A stretch of 38,449 nt of DNA from a candidate division CPR2 bacterium GW2011_GWC2_39_35 (GTDB taxonomy: Bacteria > Patescibacteriota > CPR2), in the NCBI GenBank assembly GCA_000995065.1, contig LBWX01000003.1, positions 114,835-153,283 of the forward strand. Reading direction: 5' to 3'. The notes under the pieces are model-generated. The model saw only the letters and a list, made by a program, of their open reading frames with translations, made no database searches and was not told the origin of the DNA. Of this stretch, positions 21,634 to 30,818 are shown piece after piece. The position numbers and the translations under genes were made by a program. How positions within the stretch are numbered: the stretch's first letter is position 1; each line of letters begins with the position of its first letter.

Positions 21634-22544
21634 CTAAGCAATTAAAAGCGGAAAAATTCACCTGGATTAATATAATAAATCCAACTCAAAAAGATATTTC
21701 ACGCCTTAAGCAAGAATTTGGATTCCACGAATTAAACCTCGAGGATTGTCTTTCTAATATTCAAAGACCTAAAGTCGACGTTCAATCAAACTATCTCTTT
21801 ATTGTCCTTCATTTCCCTAGATATTTTAAAAAACTAAAAAGAATGATGTCCGAGGAGATTGATATTTTCTTAGGAAAAGATTTTATGATCACCTTACATT
21901 CGGGAAACTTAAAACCCTTAACTAAATTTTACGAAGAAATGCAAAGAGATCCGGACACCCAAGAAGAACTTACCAAAAATGGTTCGGCAATGATATTGTA
22001 TGAACTTATCTCTTATCTCTTCGAATATTGTTTCCCAATATTAGATAAGATTAGCGAAAGACTTAATAATATCGATACGGAAATGTTTGGACAAAATGCC
22101 TCTTTTATTGTTCCAGAAATTGCTAAAATTAATCAGGAAATCATCTCTTTTAGAAAGACGATTAGCCCAGAAAGACGCGTAATTCTGGATTTGGAAGAAA
22201 AAATTAAGCCTTTTTTGTCTAAGGGAAACGAACTTTATTTTGATGATATTACCGACATGGCTGAAAAAATTTGGGATAACCTCGAAAATTTTAAAGAAGT
22301 TTCCGAATCTCTTCAGAGATCTCATGATTCTTATGTCACTTACAAGCTAAACGAAGGTATTAAGATCTTAACAGTTTTTTCGGCCATGCTTTTGCCGCTT
22401 ACCTTAATAACCGGATATTATGGCATGAACGTAAAAGGCCTGCCCCTAGCCGAAAATCATTTTTCAGCCAGCATTATCTTAATTTCCATGGGTCTGTTAG
22501 TTACCTTAATGCTTTATTTCTTTAAGAAAAAAGATATCTTATAA
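21630..22544 (+). CDS. corA: CorA-type Mg2+/divalent cation channel
   Basis: Pentameric magnesium channel of the CorA/2-TM-GxN family. A long soluble N-terminal domain (about 1-240) with the conserved region WINIINPTQKDISRLKQEFG and helical stalk leads to TM1 (about 243-262), the signature YGMN (GMN near residue 265) and TM2 (about 280-298), then the basic tail FKKKDIL. 304 residues is normal. No Shine-Dalgarno site is visible; a 9-codon leader overlaps the start. Its 3' end overlaps the convergent gene at 22539 by 6 bases. Confidence 0.94.
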   Translation: MTKQLKAEKFTWINIINPTQKDISRLKQEFGFHELNLEDCLSNIQRPKVDVQSNYLFIVLHFPRYFKKLKRMMSEEIDIFLGKDFMITLHSGNLKPLTKFYEEMQRDPDTQEELTKNGSAMILYELISYLFEYCFPILDKISERLNNIDTEMFGQNASFIVPEIAKINQEIISFRKTISPERRVILDLEEKIKPFLSKGNELYFDDITDMAEKIWDNLENFKEVSESLQRSHDSYVTYKLNEGIKILTVFSAMLLPLTLITGYYGMNVKGLPLAENHFSASIILISMGLLVTLMLYFFKKKDIL

Positions 22545-23180
22545 TAGGAATCCGCAGTATTTGTCATTACATTCATCCGTGTAATATTTATCAATTTTTA
22601 ACTCTCCGGTTTTTACCGTAACAAGCTCTAAAAAGGCATCTCTGTAAGAAGAATCCTGGGCTGCGGTTTTCATATTATATTTAGTTCTTTTTTCTTTAAT
22701 ACCGACTTTAATCTTGCCATCTACTTCCTCTTCTTTTAAAATTTCGTATGATTCGGTAACCCCGCTCGCTATACTGGTCTGGAATAACTGCGGCCCACCT
22801 AGATTTCCATTGACATCCTTGCCTTCCAAAAATAAGCTTTTTTGATTTTTTTCAGACTCAGTTACGGGATCGGTAAAATAAGAAAGCATCTTTTGCGGAT
22901 CTGTAGCTTTGTAATCAGCGAAAAAAGAGTTAAGAAGGATACTTGATTTGTACTGCTTCTCTTCTTTAGACCCTGTTTGTTCTATTTCAGAATCTTCTTT
23001 ACCATCTTTGTTGCCGCTTTTTTCGTCCTCTTTTACCGAAACAGTTGGCTTTGCATTATTGTTTAATTCTTTATCGCCAGCATTTCTCGTCTTTAAAGCG
23101 AAGTAATAACCAACGCCGGCTCCAAGACTAAACAGAACTATTAATGAAATAATTATTATTATTTTGGTCTTTTTTGACAT
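22539..23180 (-). CDS. Membrane-anchored protein of unknown function (213 aa)
   Basis: Not recognised. The start at 23180 is chosen over an in-frame ATG at 23201 because AAGGGGAG lies 8 bases upstream. One N-terminal helix (about 6-28, IIIIISLIVLFSLGAGVGYYFAL), a Lys/Glu/Asn-rich linker (about 30-75), then a folded domain (about 80-213) with LLNSFFADYKATDPQKML and a DECNDKYCG end carrying two cysteines. The domain outline recalls NTF2-like or substrate-binding extracytoplasmic domains, but I cannot assign one. Likely on the outer face of the membrane. Confidence 0.75.
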   Translation of the reverse strand: MSKKTKIIIIISLIVLFSLGAGVGYYFALKTRNAGDKELNNNAKPTVSVKEDEKSGNKDGKEDSEIEQTGSKEEKQYKSSILLNSFFADYKATDPQKMLSYFTDPVTESEKNQKSLFLEGKDVNGNLGGPQLFQTSIASGVTESYEILKEEEVDGKIKVGIKEKRTKYNMKTAAQDSSYRDAFLELVTVKTGELKIDKYYTDECNDKYCGFLL

Positions 23181-23238
23181 CTTTGTTCTCCCCTTACTCA
23201 TTTATTTTAACATACTTTATAAATATCTTTTTTAAGTT

Positions 23239-23244
23239 TATAAT
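23239..23244 (+). promoter_or_regulatory. -10 box of a leaderless gene
   Basis: TATAAT (23239-23244) is six bases from the ATG at 23251; TTTATA lies 17 bp upstream. Transcription would begin at the start codon. Confidence 0.6.
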
Positions 23245-23250
23245 AAGTTT

Positions 23251-23769
23251 ATGAATCGTTACTATTTATTTGAAAAACTACTTAAGGAAAACGGACCTTT
23301 TATTATTGATGCCATAGACAGAAAAGCCGATCCTCAAGTTAGCCTCGCTTTTGATAAAGCAACCTTTTCTGACCGAACAGAAGCTCTAAGAATAAAACAA
23401 CTTGTTTTTTTAAGACCGTATAAAGACGCTAACGAACCAGTAACTCCGGTAGTTTTCACTTACTACATAAACAGCCGGGGAGAATTGGTAATTAACGGAA
23501 GCGAGATCCAAAAGATGGTTTTGGAACGCTTGAGTTCTGATGATGTCCCAAATGCTGTTCCTCACGTCATTTGGGACTTAAATTACCCTTGGAATTATAT
23601 TTACAACTTCGATGACGTAGAAAAACCCAATCCCACTCTCCACGATAGCAAGTACATCGCCTCGAGCATGGGTGCCGACTTTCATATCAGGCCAAATGAC
23701 GGCAATGCAAAACTCTACGACTTATGGAAGTACGTACTTAATCAAGAAACCGGAAAACTGCCTAATTAA
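23251..23769 (+). CDS. Protein of unknown function (172 aa)
   Basis: Not recognised. Soluble, no signal peptide or membrane segment, mixed alpha/beta composition with many aromatic residues (the segment HVIWDLNYPWNYIYNFDD near residues 110-128 stands out). No motif I can name. Transcribed from a promoter whose -10 box ends six bases before the ATG, so it is probably leaderless. It converges with the gene at 23762, overlapping by 8 bases. Codon use looks like the core genes, so there is no sign of recent transfer. Confidence 0.75.
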   Translation: MNRYYLFEKLLKENGPFIIDAIDRKADPQVSLAFDKATFSDRTEALRIKQLVFLRPYKDANEPVTPVVFTYYINSRGELVINGSEIQKMVLERLSSDDVPNAVPHVIWDLNYPWNYIYNFDDVEKPNPTLHDSKYIASSMGADFHIRPNDGNAKLYDLWKYVLNQETGKLPN

Positions 23770-24271
23770 CTTTCATCAGATGATGAATTATCTCAATTAA
23801 TTCTTTTTTGTCCATTTGTTGCATGGGTTTTATGGTAACCCAAGTGCCATTATGAATATAACTCGCGGCCATATTGCCGTTTGCTAAGCCAAAATAAACG
23901 GTTTTGCCATCAATAATGTCAATATTTAGGTCTTTCCAAGAAAGATACATCTTTAAATCTACTTCTCTTTTAAGCCGACTCTCGATAAACCAAATTGTCT
24001 CATTCTCTTTGGTAGCAAAGAATGCAAAATCATCCGGTTGAATTTTTTTTGATTCGCTAATTGATTGTTTGCTTATACTAAAACCGTCCGGCAAGTAAGC
24101 CGGCTCATATAAATCGAAAGACACTTTGTCTTTAACATATTGAAATTCAGAAGAAGCGGATGATTTTACATCACCGGAATGACCCAGAAATCCCAAAACA
24201 GCCACCAGTCCAATAACTATTACCGGAAGCAAAAATTCTTTCTTGGAATTTACAGCGATTTTCTCTTTCAT
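23762..24271 (-). CDS. Membrane-anchored DUF4367-like protein
   Basis: An N-terminal helix (about 13-30, FLLPVIVIGLVAVLGFLG) anchors an extracytoplasmic domain. The segment FDLYEPAYLPDGFSI and the later WKDLNIDIIDGKTVYF, WVTI and KKELIEIIHHL recall DUF4367/DUF4245-type domains found on anti-sigma-like proteins, but no anti-sigma part is present. 169 residues. Leader essentially absent: TGGACA, 17 bp, TAGAAT, then 9 bases to the ATG. Family assignment moderate, function unknown. Confidence 0.72.
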   Translation of the reverse strand: MKEKIAVNSKKEFLLPVIVIGLVAVLGFLGHSGDVKSSASSEFQYVKDKVSFDLYEPAYLPDGFSISKQSISESKKIQPDDFAFFATKENETIWFIESRLKREVDLKMYLSWKDLNIDIIDGKTVYFGLANGNMAASYIHNGTWVTIKPMQQMDKKELIEIIHHLMKVN

Positions 24272-24280
24272 TCTGTGGGT

Positions 24281-24309
24281 ATTCTAAAACAAAGTTTTTT
24301 TATTGTCCA
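24281..24309 (-). promoter_or_regulatory. Promoter almost touching its start codon
   Basis: Minus strand TGGACA (24304-24309), 17 bp, TAGAAT (24281-24286), 9 bases before the ATG at 24271. Confidence 0.65.
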
Positions 24310-24336
24310 GCTTTTTATCGAAATCATAAGCAAAAA

Positions 24337-26334
24337 TTAATCTTCTAGCAATTTTAGAAATTCATTTTCGTTTATGATTTTAATCCCTAAATCTATCGCT
24401 TTTTTATGTTTTGAGCCTGGATTTTCTCCAGCTACCACATAACTTGTGTTCTTAGAAACAGAGGAAGAAGCCTTGCCGCCCATATTTCTGATGATCTCTT
24501 CAGCTTCTTCTCTGGCCATCGAACTTAGAGACCCCGTAATTACAAAAGTCATCCCTTCTAGTTCATAGGATTTTTCATGAAGTTCATAACCTACTCCAGC
24601 ATCTTTTAGCTCTTTAATATACCGAAGATTATTTGGATCTCCAAACCAATTATAAATACTTGCGGCAACTTTCTTGCCGACCCCTTCTACATTCTCCAAT
24701 TCTTCTATTGAGGCATCTTTTATTTTTTCTAGGTTACCAAAATAATCGGCAAGTAAAGCAGCGGTCTGAATTCCTACATATCTTATTCCTAAAGCGAAAA
24801 TAAATTTTGCTAAAGTTACTTTTTTATGGGACTCAATAGATTCGATTATATTTGAAGCCGATTTTTCGGCAAAGCGCTCTAAGGGCTGAAGATCCCCAGC
24901 CTTAAGCTTAAACAAATCGGCCGAGTCAGTAATTAAATCTCTCGCCAAAAGCTGGTCAATAATTTTCTCGCCTAAACCCTGAATATCAAAAGCGTCCCTC
25001 GAAACAAAATGGATGATTTGCTCGCGGCGAATTGCAAAACAAGCAGTATTCGCGCACCTGGCCACCGCCTCACCTTCCGGTCTAATAACTTTACCCCCGC
25101 AAATCGGGCATTCTTTAGGCATTTTAAAATATTTTTCCTTGCCGGTTCTTAAATTCTTTAATGATTCCACCACTTCAGGAATAACATCCCCGGCCTTCTG
25201 AATAATTACCGTATCGCCAATCCTTATATCTTTTCTTTTTATTTCGTCTTCATTATGGAGCGTTGCTCTAGATACAGTAGAACCTGCTACCAAAACCGGT
25301 TCTAGAATGGCCACCGGAGTTAAGGCTCCCGTCCTACCAATACCAATCTGAATGTCCAGCACCCCGGTTGTAGCCTGCTCGGCCGGAAACTTATAGGCAA
25401 CGGCCCAACGAGGTGCCTTGCCAACCATACCGAGCCTTCTTTCTAACTCCAAACTATTAACGATAGCCACCATCCCGTCTACTTCAAACGGCAACTTGCC
25501 TTTTCTCGTGGTCCAATAATCGTAGTAATCTAAAACACATAAAAGATCGGGACAATACTTAACATGAGGACTTGTCTTAAAACCCAAATCTGCCAGAATT
25601 TTATGTTCATCTTCATGTGTCTTTTGACCCAAATCCGTAACTAAATTATAAAAATAAGAATCAAGTCTTCTGGAAGCCGCAATTTTTGGATCCAACTGTC
25701 TAATGGAACCCGCCGCAAGATTTCTCGGATTAGCATAAAATGGCAAATTTTTTAGCGTCTGCTCCTTGTTCACCCTTTCAAATTCTTGCTCCGACATAAA
25801 AACCTCGCCCCTCACCTCAATTCTTTGTTTAGTGTTTATGCCGGAAACATTATTTAATTTTAAGGGGATCGATTCTATCGTCTTTAGATTTTGAGTCACA
25901 TCCTCACCAATATAACCATCGCCCCTAGTTGAACCCTCGGCCAAAAATCCATCTTCATACACTAAAGAGATGGCGAAACCATCTATTTTAAGCTCAGCAA
26001 AGTAATCTAGTTTCTCGCTCGGCACCAGTTTAGTAATTCTGCCTTCCCAGGCCTTCATTTCTTCTTCGGCGAAAGCATCCTGAAGCGAAAGCATTGGCGA
26101 CCCATGCCTTACTTTTTTAAACCCGGAGAGAGGCTTTCCGGCCACTCTTTGGGTTGGTGAATCCGGAGTCAGATATTCCGGATATTCACTCTCCAATTTT
26201 GAAAGCTCATGCTTTAAGGAATCTAAAGCCGCATCGGAAATTTCTTGCCGGTCTAAAACATGATAAAGATAGCGATGATAATTTACTAAATCTTTAAGTT
26301 TTTCGATCCGTTCTTTGGCTTCTGTTTTTGTCAT
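24337..26334 (-). CDS. ligA: NAD-dependent DNA ligase
   Basis: Seals nicks in replication and repair using NAD. Order: domain Ia (Tyr-rich, about 1-60), adenylation domain with AELKIDG (Lys116 nucleophile, Asp118), OB fold, four-Cys zinc finger (CPIC...CANTACF, about 402-430), helix-hairpin-helix repeats (about 440-580) and a C-terminal BRCT domain (about 590-665). The start at 26334 is chosen over 26379 because the family begins MTKTEAKERI-like there and a TATAAT lies six bases upstream, implying a leaderless message. 665 residues, full length. Confidence 0.97.
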   Translation of the reverse strand: MTKTEAKERIEKLKDLVNYHRYLYHVLDRQEISDAALDSLKHELSKLESEYPEYLTPDSPTQRVAGKPLSGFKKVRHGSPMLSLQDAFAEEEMKAWEGRITKLVPSEKLDYFAELKIDGFAISLVYEDGFLAEGSTRGDGYIGEDVTQNLKTIESIPLKLNNVSGINTKQRIEVRGEVFMSEQEFERVNKEQTLKNLPFYANPRNLAAGSIRQLDPKIAASRRLDSYFYNLVTDLGQKTHEDEHKILADLGFKTSPHVKYCPDLLCVLDYYDYWTTRKGKLPFEVDGMVAIVNSLELERRLGMVGKAPRWAVAYKFPAEQATTGVLDIQIGIGRTGALTPVAILEPVLVAGSTVSRATLHNEDEIKRKDIRIGDTVIIQKAGDVIPEVVESLKNLRTGKEKYFKMPKECPICGGKVIRPEGEAVARCANTACFAIRREQIIHFVSRDAFDIQGLGEKIIDQLLARDLITDSADLFKLKAGDLQPLERFAEKSASNIIESIESHKKVTLAKFIFALGIRYVGIQTAALLADYFGNLEKIKDASIEELENVEGVGKKVAASIYNWFGDPNNLRYIKELKDAGVGYELHEKSYELEGMTFVITGSLSSMAREEAEEIIRNMGGKASSSVSKNTSYVVAGENPGSKHKKAIDLGIKIINENEFLKLLED

Positions 26335-26340
26335 GTGTGT

Positions 26341-26374
26341 ATTATAAACAGTAAACAGATAACAGTAAACAGAT
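26341..26374 (-). promoter_or_regulatory. Leaderless ligA promoter inside a 14-bp tandem repeat
   Basis: Minus strand TTTACT (26364-26369), 17 bp, TATAAT (26341-26346), six bases before the ATG. The plus-strand unit AACAGTAAACAGAT occurs twice in tandem (26347-26360, 26361-26374), so the spacer and the -35 box are repeat-derived. Confidence 0.6.
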
Positions 26375-26489
26375 AACAAAAGACACGATCACAAGCTTTA
26401 AACCCAAGATTACATGGTTAAAAATCAAGCCAAAAAATTATTAATTAAGCTTGTAATGTTTTTTTGATATTAAGCTTATTAAATGAGAG

Positions 26490-27296
26490 CTAAAACCCAA
26501 AAAAGTCTCTAGCGTTTTTCATGGTCTCGCAGGCTACATCTTCTAGAGAAATATTTTTTATTTCCGCTATTTTTTTAGCTACCTCAATCACATTTGCCGG
26601 TTCATTTATCTGACCTCTTTTTTCCTGGGGAGCTAAAAACGGCGCATCTGTTTCTATCATAAGTTGCTCTAAGGGCAAATTTTTAATAACTTCTTTCGCA
26701 CTAAAATTTTTGGGATAAGTGATATTGGCTGTAAACGATATAAGCCAGCCGTTATCCACAATCCTTTTTGCAACACTTAGATCGTAAGAAAAACAATGAA
26801 AAACCGCTTTCATGTCTTTAAACTCATTCATGATTTCCAAAGTGTCTTCGACCGCATCCCGAGAATGAATAATGATTGGTAGTCCCAACTTGTAAGCCAA
26901 TTCCAATTGTCTTATGAATAAATCTCTCTGAGCATTTTTCAAATCCTTAGCCGAGTAATTCTCTGGCATTCTAAAATAGTCTAACCCGATTTCACCCACC
27001 GCCACAATCTTATTATTTTCCAAAGCCAACTCTTCCAATTTCTCTAGCTGGACATCAATTTCCTTTTCTTCTTCAAAGAGATTATCCTCTATTAACACAT
27101 GGGGGTGCAAACCAATCGTCGCATAAATATTCTCATATTTTTTGGACAATTTATCGCTAGCTAAGGATCCCTCTAGACTAGAACCAACATTAATAATCCT
27201 TGTAACGCCTGCTTCTTCGGCTCTTTTTAAAATCTCATTCACGCTACTTTTAAACCCCGGAAAATTCAGATGCGCGTGCGTATCAATTAGCAGCAT
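26490..27296 (-). CDS. tatD: TatD-family metal-dependent DNase
   Basis: TIM-barrel amidohydrolase-fold nuclease with 3'-5' exonuclease activity in characterised members. Metal ligands visible in DTHAHLNF (residues 5-12), the Glu of VGEIGLDYFR, HSRDA, FHCFS and ETDAPFLAP. 268 residues, full length. Last gene of the metG-MFS-tatD run, 8 bases after the MFS gene. metG next to tatD is a widely conserved neighbourhood; here an MFS gene is inserted between them. Confidence 0.94.
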   Translation of the reverse strand: MLLIDTHAHLNFPGFKSSVNEILKRAEEAGVTRIINVGSSLEGSLASDKLSKKYENIYATIGLHPHVLIEDNLFEEEKEIDVQLEKLEELALENNKIVAVGEIGLDYFRMPENYSAKDLKNAQRDLFIRQLELAYKLGLPIIIHSRDAVEDTLEIMNEFKDMKAVFHCFSYDLSVAKRIVDNGWLISFTANITYPKNFSAKEVIKNLPLEQLMIETDAPFLAPQEKRGQINEPANVIEVAKKIAEIKNISLEDVACETMKNARDFFGF

Positions 27297-27304
27297 TTTT
27301 ATAT

Positions 27305-28510
27305 CTATCCTTTAGCTTCGGCTAAATATTCTTTAATTTCCGCTCTAGTCGGCGGCATAAGTCCAATCAGAAAGCTTGAAAATGCACCAATAAGCATTCC
27401 GGCAATAAGAAGTGCTTTTAAAGCCAAGAAGAAACTGGCCACATAAAGAAGAACGAAGAACAAAATTTTAGCCACATCCACACTAAATTCCATTATAGCC
27501 ATATACTCTGAACGGCTTTCTTCGTCGGCATGAAGATAATATTCCGCTGTAAAAGGTGACAGAAATATAGAATGCGTAACGGCCATCGCGATATTAAAAA
27601 ATAAAACATGAACTATAGACTCAGCTGCTGCCCTTAGAAAACTTGCAATACCATTTAAGTAGCTTCCGGTTTTAATATAATGGATCTTAGAACCTTGATC
27701 CGCTCTTTTAGAAACAAAAACCGCAATAAAAACCGTAATAAGAAGAGCTGCCGACGTAACTAAACCAATACTCTGGTAACTACCGACAATTAGAAATGCA
27801 AACAACGGCCAAATAACCATGGTGGCCGAGGATTCTATTCCACCGCTCCCATAAGCAACTAGTTGCCTTAAAACTTTCTTTTTATTAAGCCTCGAGAAAT
27901 CAATCCTTCTTTTAAGAGGGGTGTCCTTAGTTCTAAAAAGAGGTATGGTAGCTAAAAAAAAGCCCAATATAGCTACTAAATATAAAGTATCCATGTCAAA
28001 TCTCGTTGCAATAAAACCGCCAATAAAAGGCGCCATCGCACCAAGCGCACCAAGTATTAAATATAATTTTGTTATTTCGCTGGAGACTTTTCCCGTATGT
28101 TTGGCTTTGGAAAAATCAAAATGATACCCTTGCCAAAATAAAGCAAGAGCAAACGAACCCACAATGGCCACCAGCCATAACGGCCAGTGATGAGTCGGAA
28201 TCGTCCGAAGCATCCAGAAATGAAAAGCTTGAATTGGCAAGCTTAAAATAATGTTATGCTTGGGCCCAAACCTAGCAATCGTTCGGACTGACACAAATTC
28301 CAAAACAGCTTCAGCAGCGTAAAGAACAATATGAAAAACAATAATTTCTCTTATCGAAAATCCAAGATTTAATAAATAAATCGGCACAAAGATACCTATC
28401 ATACCGTTTACAAAAGATCGAATTCCCATTGCCATATAAATTTCGTTTAATTCGGTGAATTTAATTCGGTGAATATGGTGCCGAAGCAACTGACTATCAT
28501 TATGAAGCAT
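27305..28510 (-). CDS. MFS-type transporter of unknown substrate
   Basis: 401 residues with about 11-12 hydrophobic helices in two halves, separated by a basic loop near residues 195-215 (RTKDTPLKRRIDFSRLNKKK), as in the major facilitator superfamily. Both ends are in the cytoplasm by the positive-inside rule. No substrate motif recognised. It overlaps the 3' end of metG by 11 bases, so it is translated with it. Confidence 0.82.
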   Translation of the reverse strand: MLHNDSQLLRHHIHRIKFTELNEIYMAMGIRSFVNGMIGIFVPIYLLNLGFSIREIIVFHIVLYAAEAVLEFVSVRTIARFGPKHNIILSLPIQAFHFWMLRTIPTHHWPLWLVAIVGSFALALFWQGYHFDFSKAKHTGKVSSEITKLYLILGALGAMAPFIGGFIATRFDMDTLYLVAILGFFLATIPLFRTKDTPLKRRIDFSRLNKKKVLRQLVAYGSGGIESSATMVIWPLFAFLIVGSYQSIGLVTSAALLITVFIAVFVSKRADQGSKIHYIKTGSYLNGIASFLRAAAESIVHVLFFNIAMAVTHSIFLSPFTAEYYLHADEESRSEYMAIMEFSVDVAKILFFVLLYVASFFLALKALLIAGMLIGAFSSFLIGLMPPTRAEIKEYLAEAKG

Positions 28511-30080
28511 GAATTCCCTCCCATTTGTTTTCTAATCTTGGAAAAAGCATTTCTCTTTTTTCTATTTTTATACCGGGCTTAATATTAGTAAACGATTCTT
28601 TATGGTCCGGCCTGTCCCTTAAGAGCCCTTCTATTTTTAAAGATTTAGCAATCTTGATGGATGTTTCAGGCATAAATGGGTTTATCATCCAAGCAAGTTG
28701 ATGAACAGAGTCCAACAGCCCATAGAGCACCCAAGCAAGCTCGTCCATTTTTCCCTCTTTAGCTAAAACCCATGGTTTTGTGTCATCAATATATTTGTTG
28801 GCAGTTTTTATAAAATGATTAACAGCATTTAAGGCTTCATTTAATTTATAATCATCAAAGGCGTTACTACGATCTTTGTAAGCATCTTTCCACGTGTATA
28901 AATTCTCATCAGCTCTTAACGGGTGACTGTCCAGATCCTTACTAACTTCTGGCACTTTGCTATTAAAATATTTCTCAGCCATGGTTAAAACCCTCGAAAC
29001 TAAGTTTCCTAATCCTCCCGCCAGTTCAGAATTATAAATATCATCAAAACGACTGTAAGAGAAGTCACCATCTGCAGTTGAAGGAATCGCTCTAAGCAAA
29101 TAATAACGAGTGGCATCAACGCCGTATTTTTTGACAATATCCGCCGGATCGATAACGTTTCCTAAAGTTTTGGAAATTTTTTGGCTATCTACTGTTATAT
29201 AGCCATGGACAAAAATCTCCGAAGGTAGAGAAACCTTCGCCGATAAAAGCATCGCAAGCCAATATACCGCATGAAACCTTAAGATACCTTTACCAATAAC
29301 ATGTAGTTTATGGTCGTTTTCTACCCAATATTTCTTAAATAGCTCGCCATCCTCCCCATACCCAAGACCGGTAATATAGTTTGTAAGCGCGTCAAACCAA
29401 ACATACATCACGTGATCCGGATCGCCAGGGACCGGCACCCCCCAGCCCTTGGCCCTTTCTTTGGTTCTCGAAATACTAAAATCTTCAAGCCCCATCCGGA
29501 CAAAGCTTAATACCTCATTTTTTCTAGATTCGGGAATTATTTTTACCTTATCGGTTGCTATTATTTCTTCAAGTTGCCCTTGGTAATTAGATAGCTTAAA
29601 GAAATAATTTTCCTCTTCAATGACTTCTAGCTCCACCCCCGGATGCTCAATGCAAAAACCTTGGGTTAGCTCCTCTTCTTTCTTAAACTCTTCGCAACCA
29701 ATACAATAAAGCCCTTTATATGACTTTTTATAAACATCTTCTTTGCAGCAAGACTCCCAAAACTTTTGAGCGCCCTTAAAGTGATTCGGATTAGCCGTTT
29801 TTATAAAGTTATCATTTGAGATATTTAAAAGATGGTTTAGCTCCTCGAAAGCCTTGGTGTTCTCTGCTACAAAATCCGCCGTTTTCATACCTGCTTTTTC
29901 AGCCGCCTGGACATTCTTTAGACTATTTTCGTCAGCTCCCATCATAAAAAATGTATCGTCACCCATTAAACGATGGTGCCTGGCAATCGAGTCGCTTTGG
30001 CAAATTTCTAAAGCAAAACCAATATGAGGCTTGGCATTAACGTAAGGTATGGCGTTTGTGACGTAAAACTTATCTTTCAT
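28500..30080 (-). CDS. metG: Methionyl-tRNA synthetase
   Basis: Class I synthetase charging initiator and elongator tRNA-Met. The HIGH-type motif is PHIGFALE (near residue 18), a CIGCEEF zinc-knuckle half is near residue 125, and the KMSKS-type motif is KISKT (near residue 298). The anticodon-binding helical domain ends with DDTKPWVLAK and INPFMP. 526 residues with no C-terminal tRNA-binding EMAP domain: the compact form. AAGGA precedes the ATG. First gene of metG-MFS-tatD. Confidence 0.96.
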   Translation of the reverse strand: MKDKFYVTNAIPYVNAKPHIGFALEICQSDSIARHHRLMGDDTFFMMGADENSLKNVQAAEKAGMKTADFVAENTKAFEELNHLLNISNDNFIKTANPNHFKGAQKFWESCCKEDVYKKSYKGLYCIGCEEFKKEEELTQGFCIEHPGVELEVIEEENYFFKLSNYQGQLEEIIATDKVKIIPESRKNEVLSFVRMGLEDFSISRTKERAKGWGVPVPGDPDHVMYVWFDALTNYITGLGYGEDGELFKKYWVENDHKLHVIGKGILRFHAVYWLAMLLSAKVSLPSEIFVHGYITVDSQKISKTLGNVIDPADIVKKYGVDATRYYLLRAIPSTADGDFSYSRFDDIYNSELAGGLGNLVSRVLTMAEKYFNSKVPEVSKDLDSHPLRADENLYTWKDAYKDRSNAFDDYKLNEALNAVNHFIKTANKYIDDTKPWVLAKEGKMDELAWVLYGLLDSVHQLAWMINPFMPETSIKIAKSLKIEGLLRDRPDHKESFTNIKPGIKIEKREMLFPRLENKWEGIHAS

Positions 30081-30156
30081 TAAAATCCTTGAGTAAATCT
30101 GATAATTCCTTGAGCAATTTTATCACAAATTTAGCTTTAAAAATAGAAGAGAATAT

Positions 30157-30756
30157 TTAAATCTCGAGCGAATATCCCTTTAATTCTTCTTTTAAATTCT
30201 CTAAATCTGTAAATAGAATTCCTTTAATACCAAGGCTATTTGCAGCCGCTATGTTGTCTTGATTATCATCAATGAAAAGGCATTCCTCACCCTTACGGCA
30301 AAGTACATTTAAAACATATCGGTAGATTTCTTGACCGGGCTTGGCCATACCAATTTTAGCCGATACGAAAATTTTATCGGGTCTAAAGATTTCTTCCATT
30401 TTCCAGCGCTTATTCCAAGAATCAAAATGGTTTCCAAAATTTGTAAGAAGGGCGGTCTCATATTTTCCACCCAAATTTTTGGCAAATTCTTTTACCTCAG
30501 GCTTGTCCTGATAACATTGAAGATGAATTTTTAAAAGTTCATTATATCGCTCTTCAAGCCCGAAATGCTTTAAGAAATTTCTGAGAAAATCCGGGTTTGA
30601 AATCTTACCAATATCAAGCGGCCTCGCCTCCTCTTCCCAAAGATGTTTAAATTCCCGTATTGGTTTATTTAAAAATTCAGCCACCTTATCATGTGCGCCT
30701 TCAGCATCGCTAGTAGTTAAAACGCCATTATTATCAAAAATAATTGTCTTAATCAT
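30157..30756 (-). CDS. HAD-superfamily protein with an altered first motif
   Basis: HAD fold by motif I FDNNGV (nucleophile Asp8), motif II LLTNFG, Lys in KPGQEIYRY and motif IV FIDDNQDN. The residue two after the nucleophile is Asn10, where phosphatases have the acid/base Asp. Activity could therefore differ from a classical phosphatase. 199 residues with a helical cap (about 15-80), as in the YihX/epoxide-hydrolase-like group. TAAAAT lies 8 bases before the ATG, so the leader is very short. Divergent from the radical SAM gene. Confidence 0.87.
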   Translation of the reverse strand: MIKTIIFDNNGVLTTSDAEGAHDKVAEFLNKPIREFKHLWEEEARPLDIGKISNPDFLRNFLKHFGLEERYNELLKIHLQCYQDKPEVKEFAKNLGGKYETALLTNFGNHFDSWNKRWKMEEIFRPDKIFVSAKIGMAKPGQEIYRYVLNVLCRKGEECLFIDDNQDNIAAANSLGIKGILFTDLENLKEELKGYSLEI

Positions 30757-30778
30757 ATTACATTATTTTACCATGCGA

Positions 30779-30807
30779 TTGCTGGTTAATGCCAAAGAAT
30801 ATATGTT
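30779..30807 (+). promoter_or_regulatory. Promoter of the radical SAM gene
   Basis: TTGCTG (30779-30784), 17 bp, TATGTT (30802-30807), 11 bases before the ATG; no ribosome binding site. Confidence 0.5.
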
Positions 30808-30818
30808 AAAATAATCTC

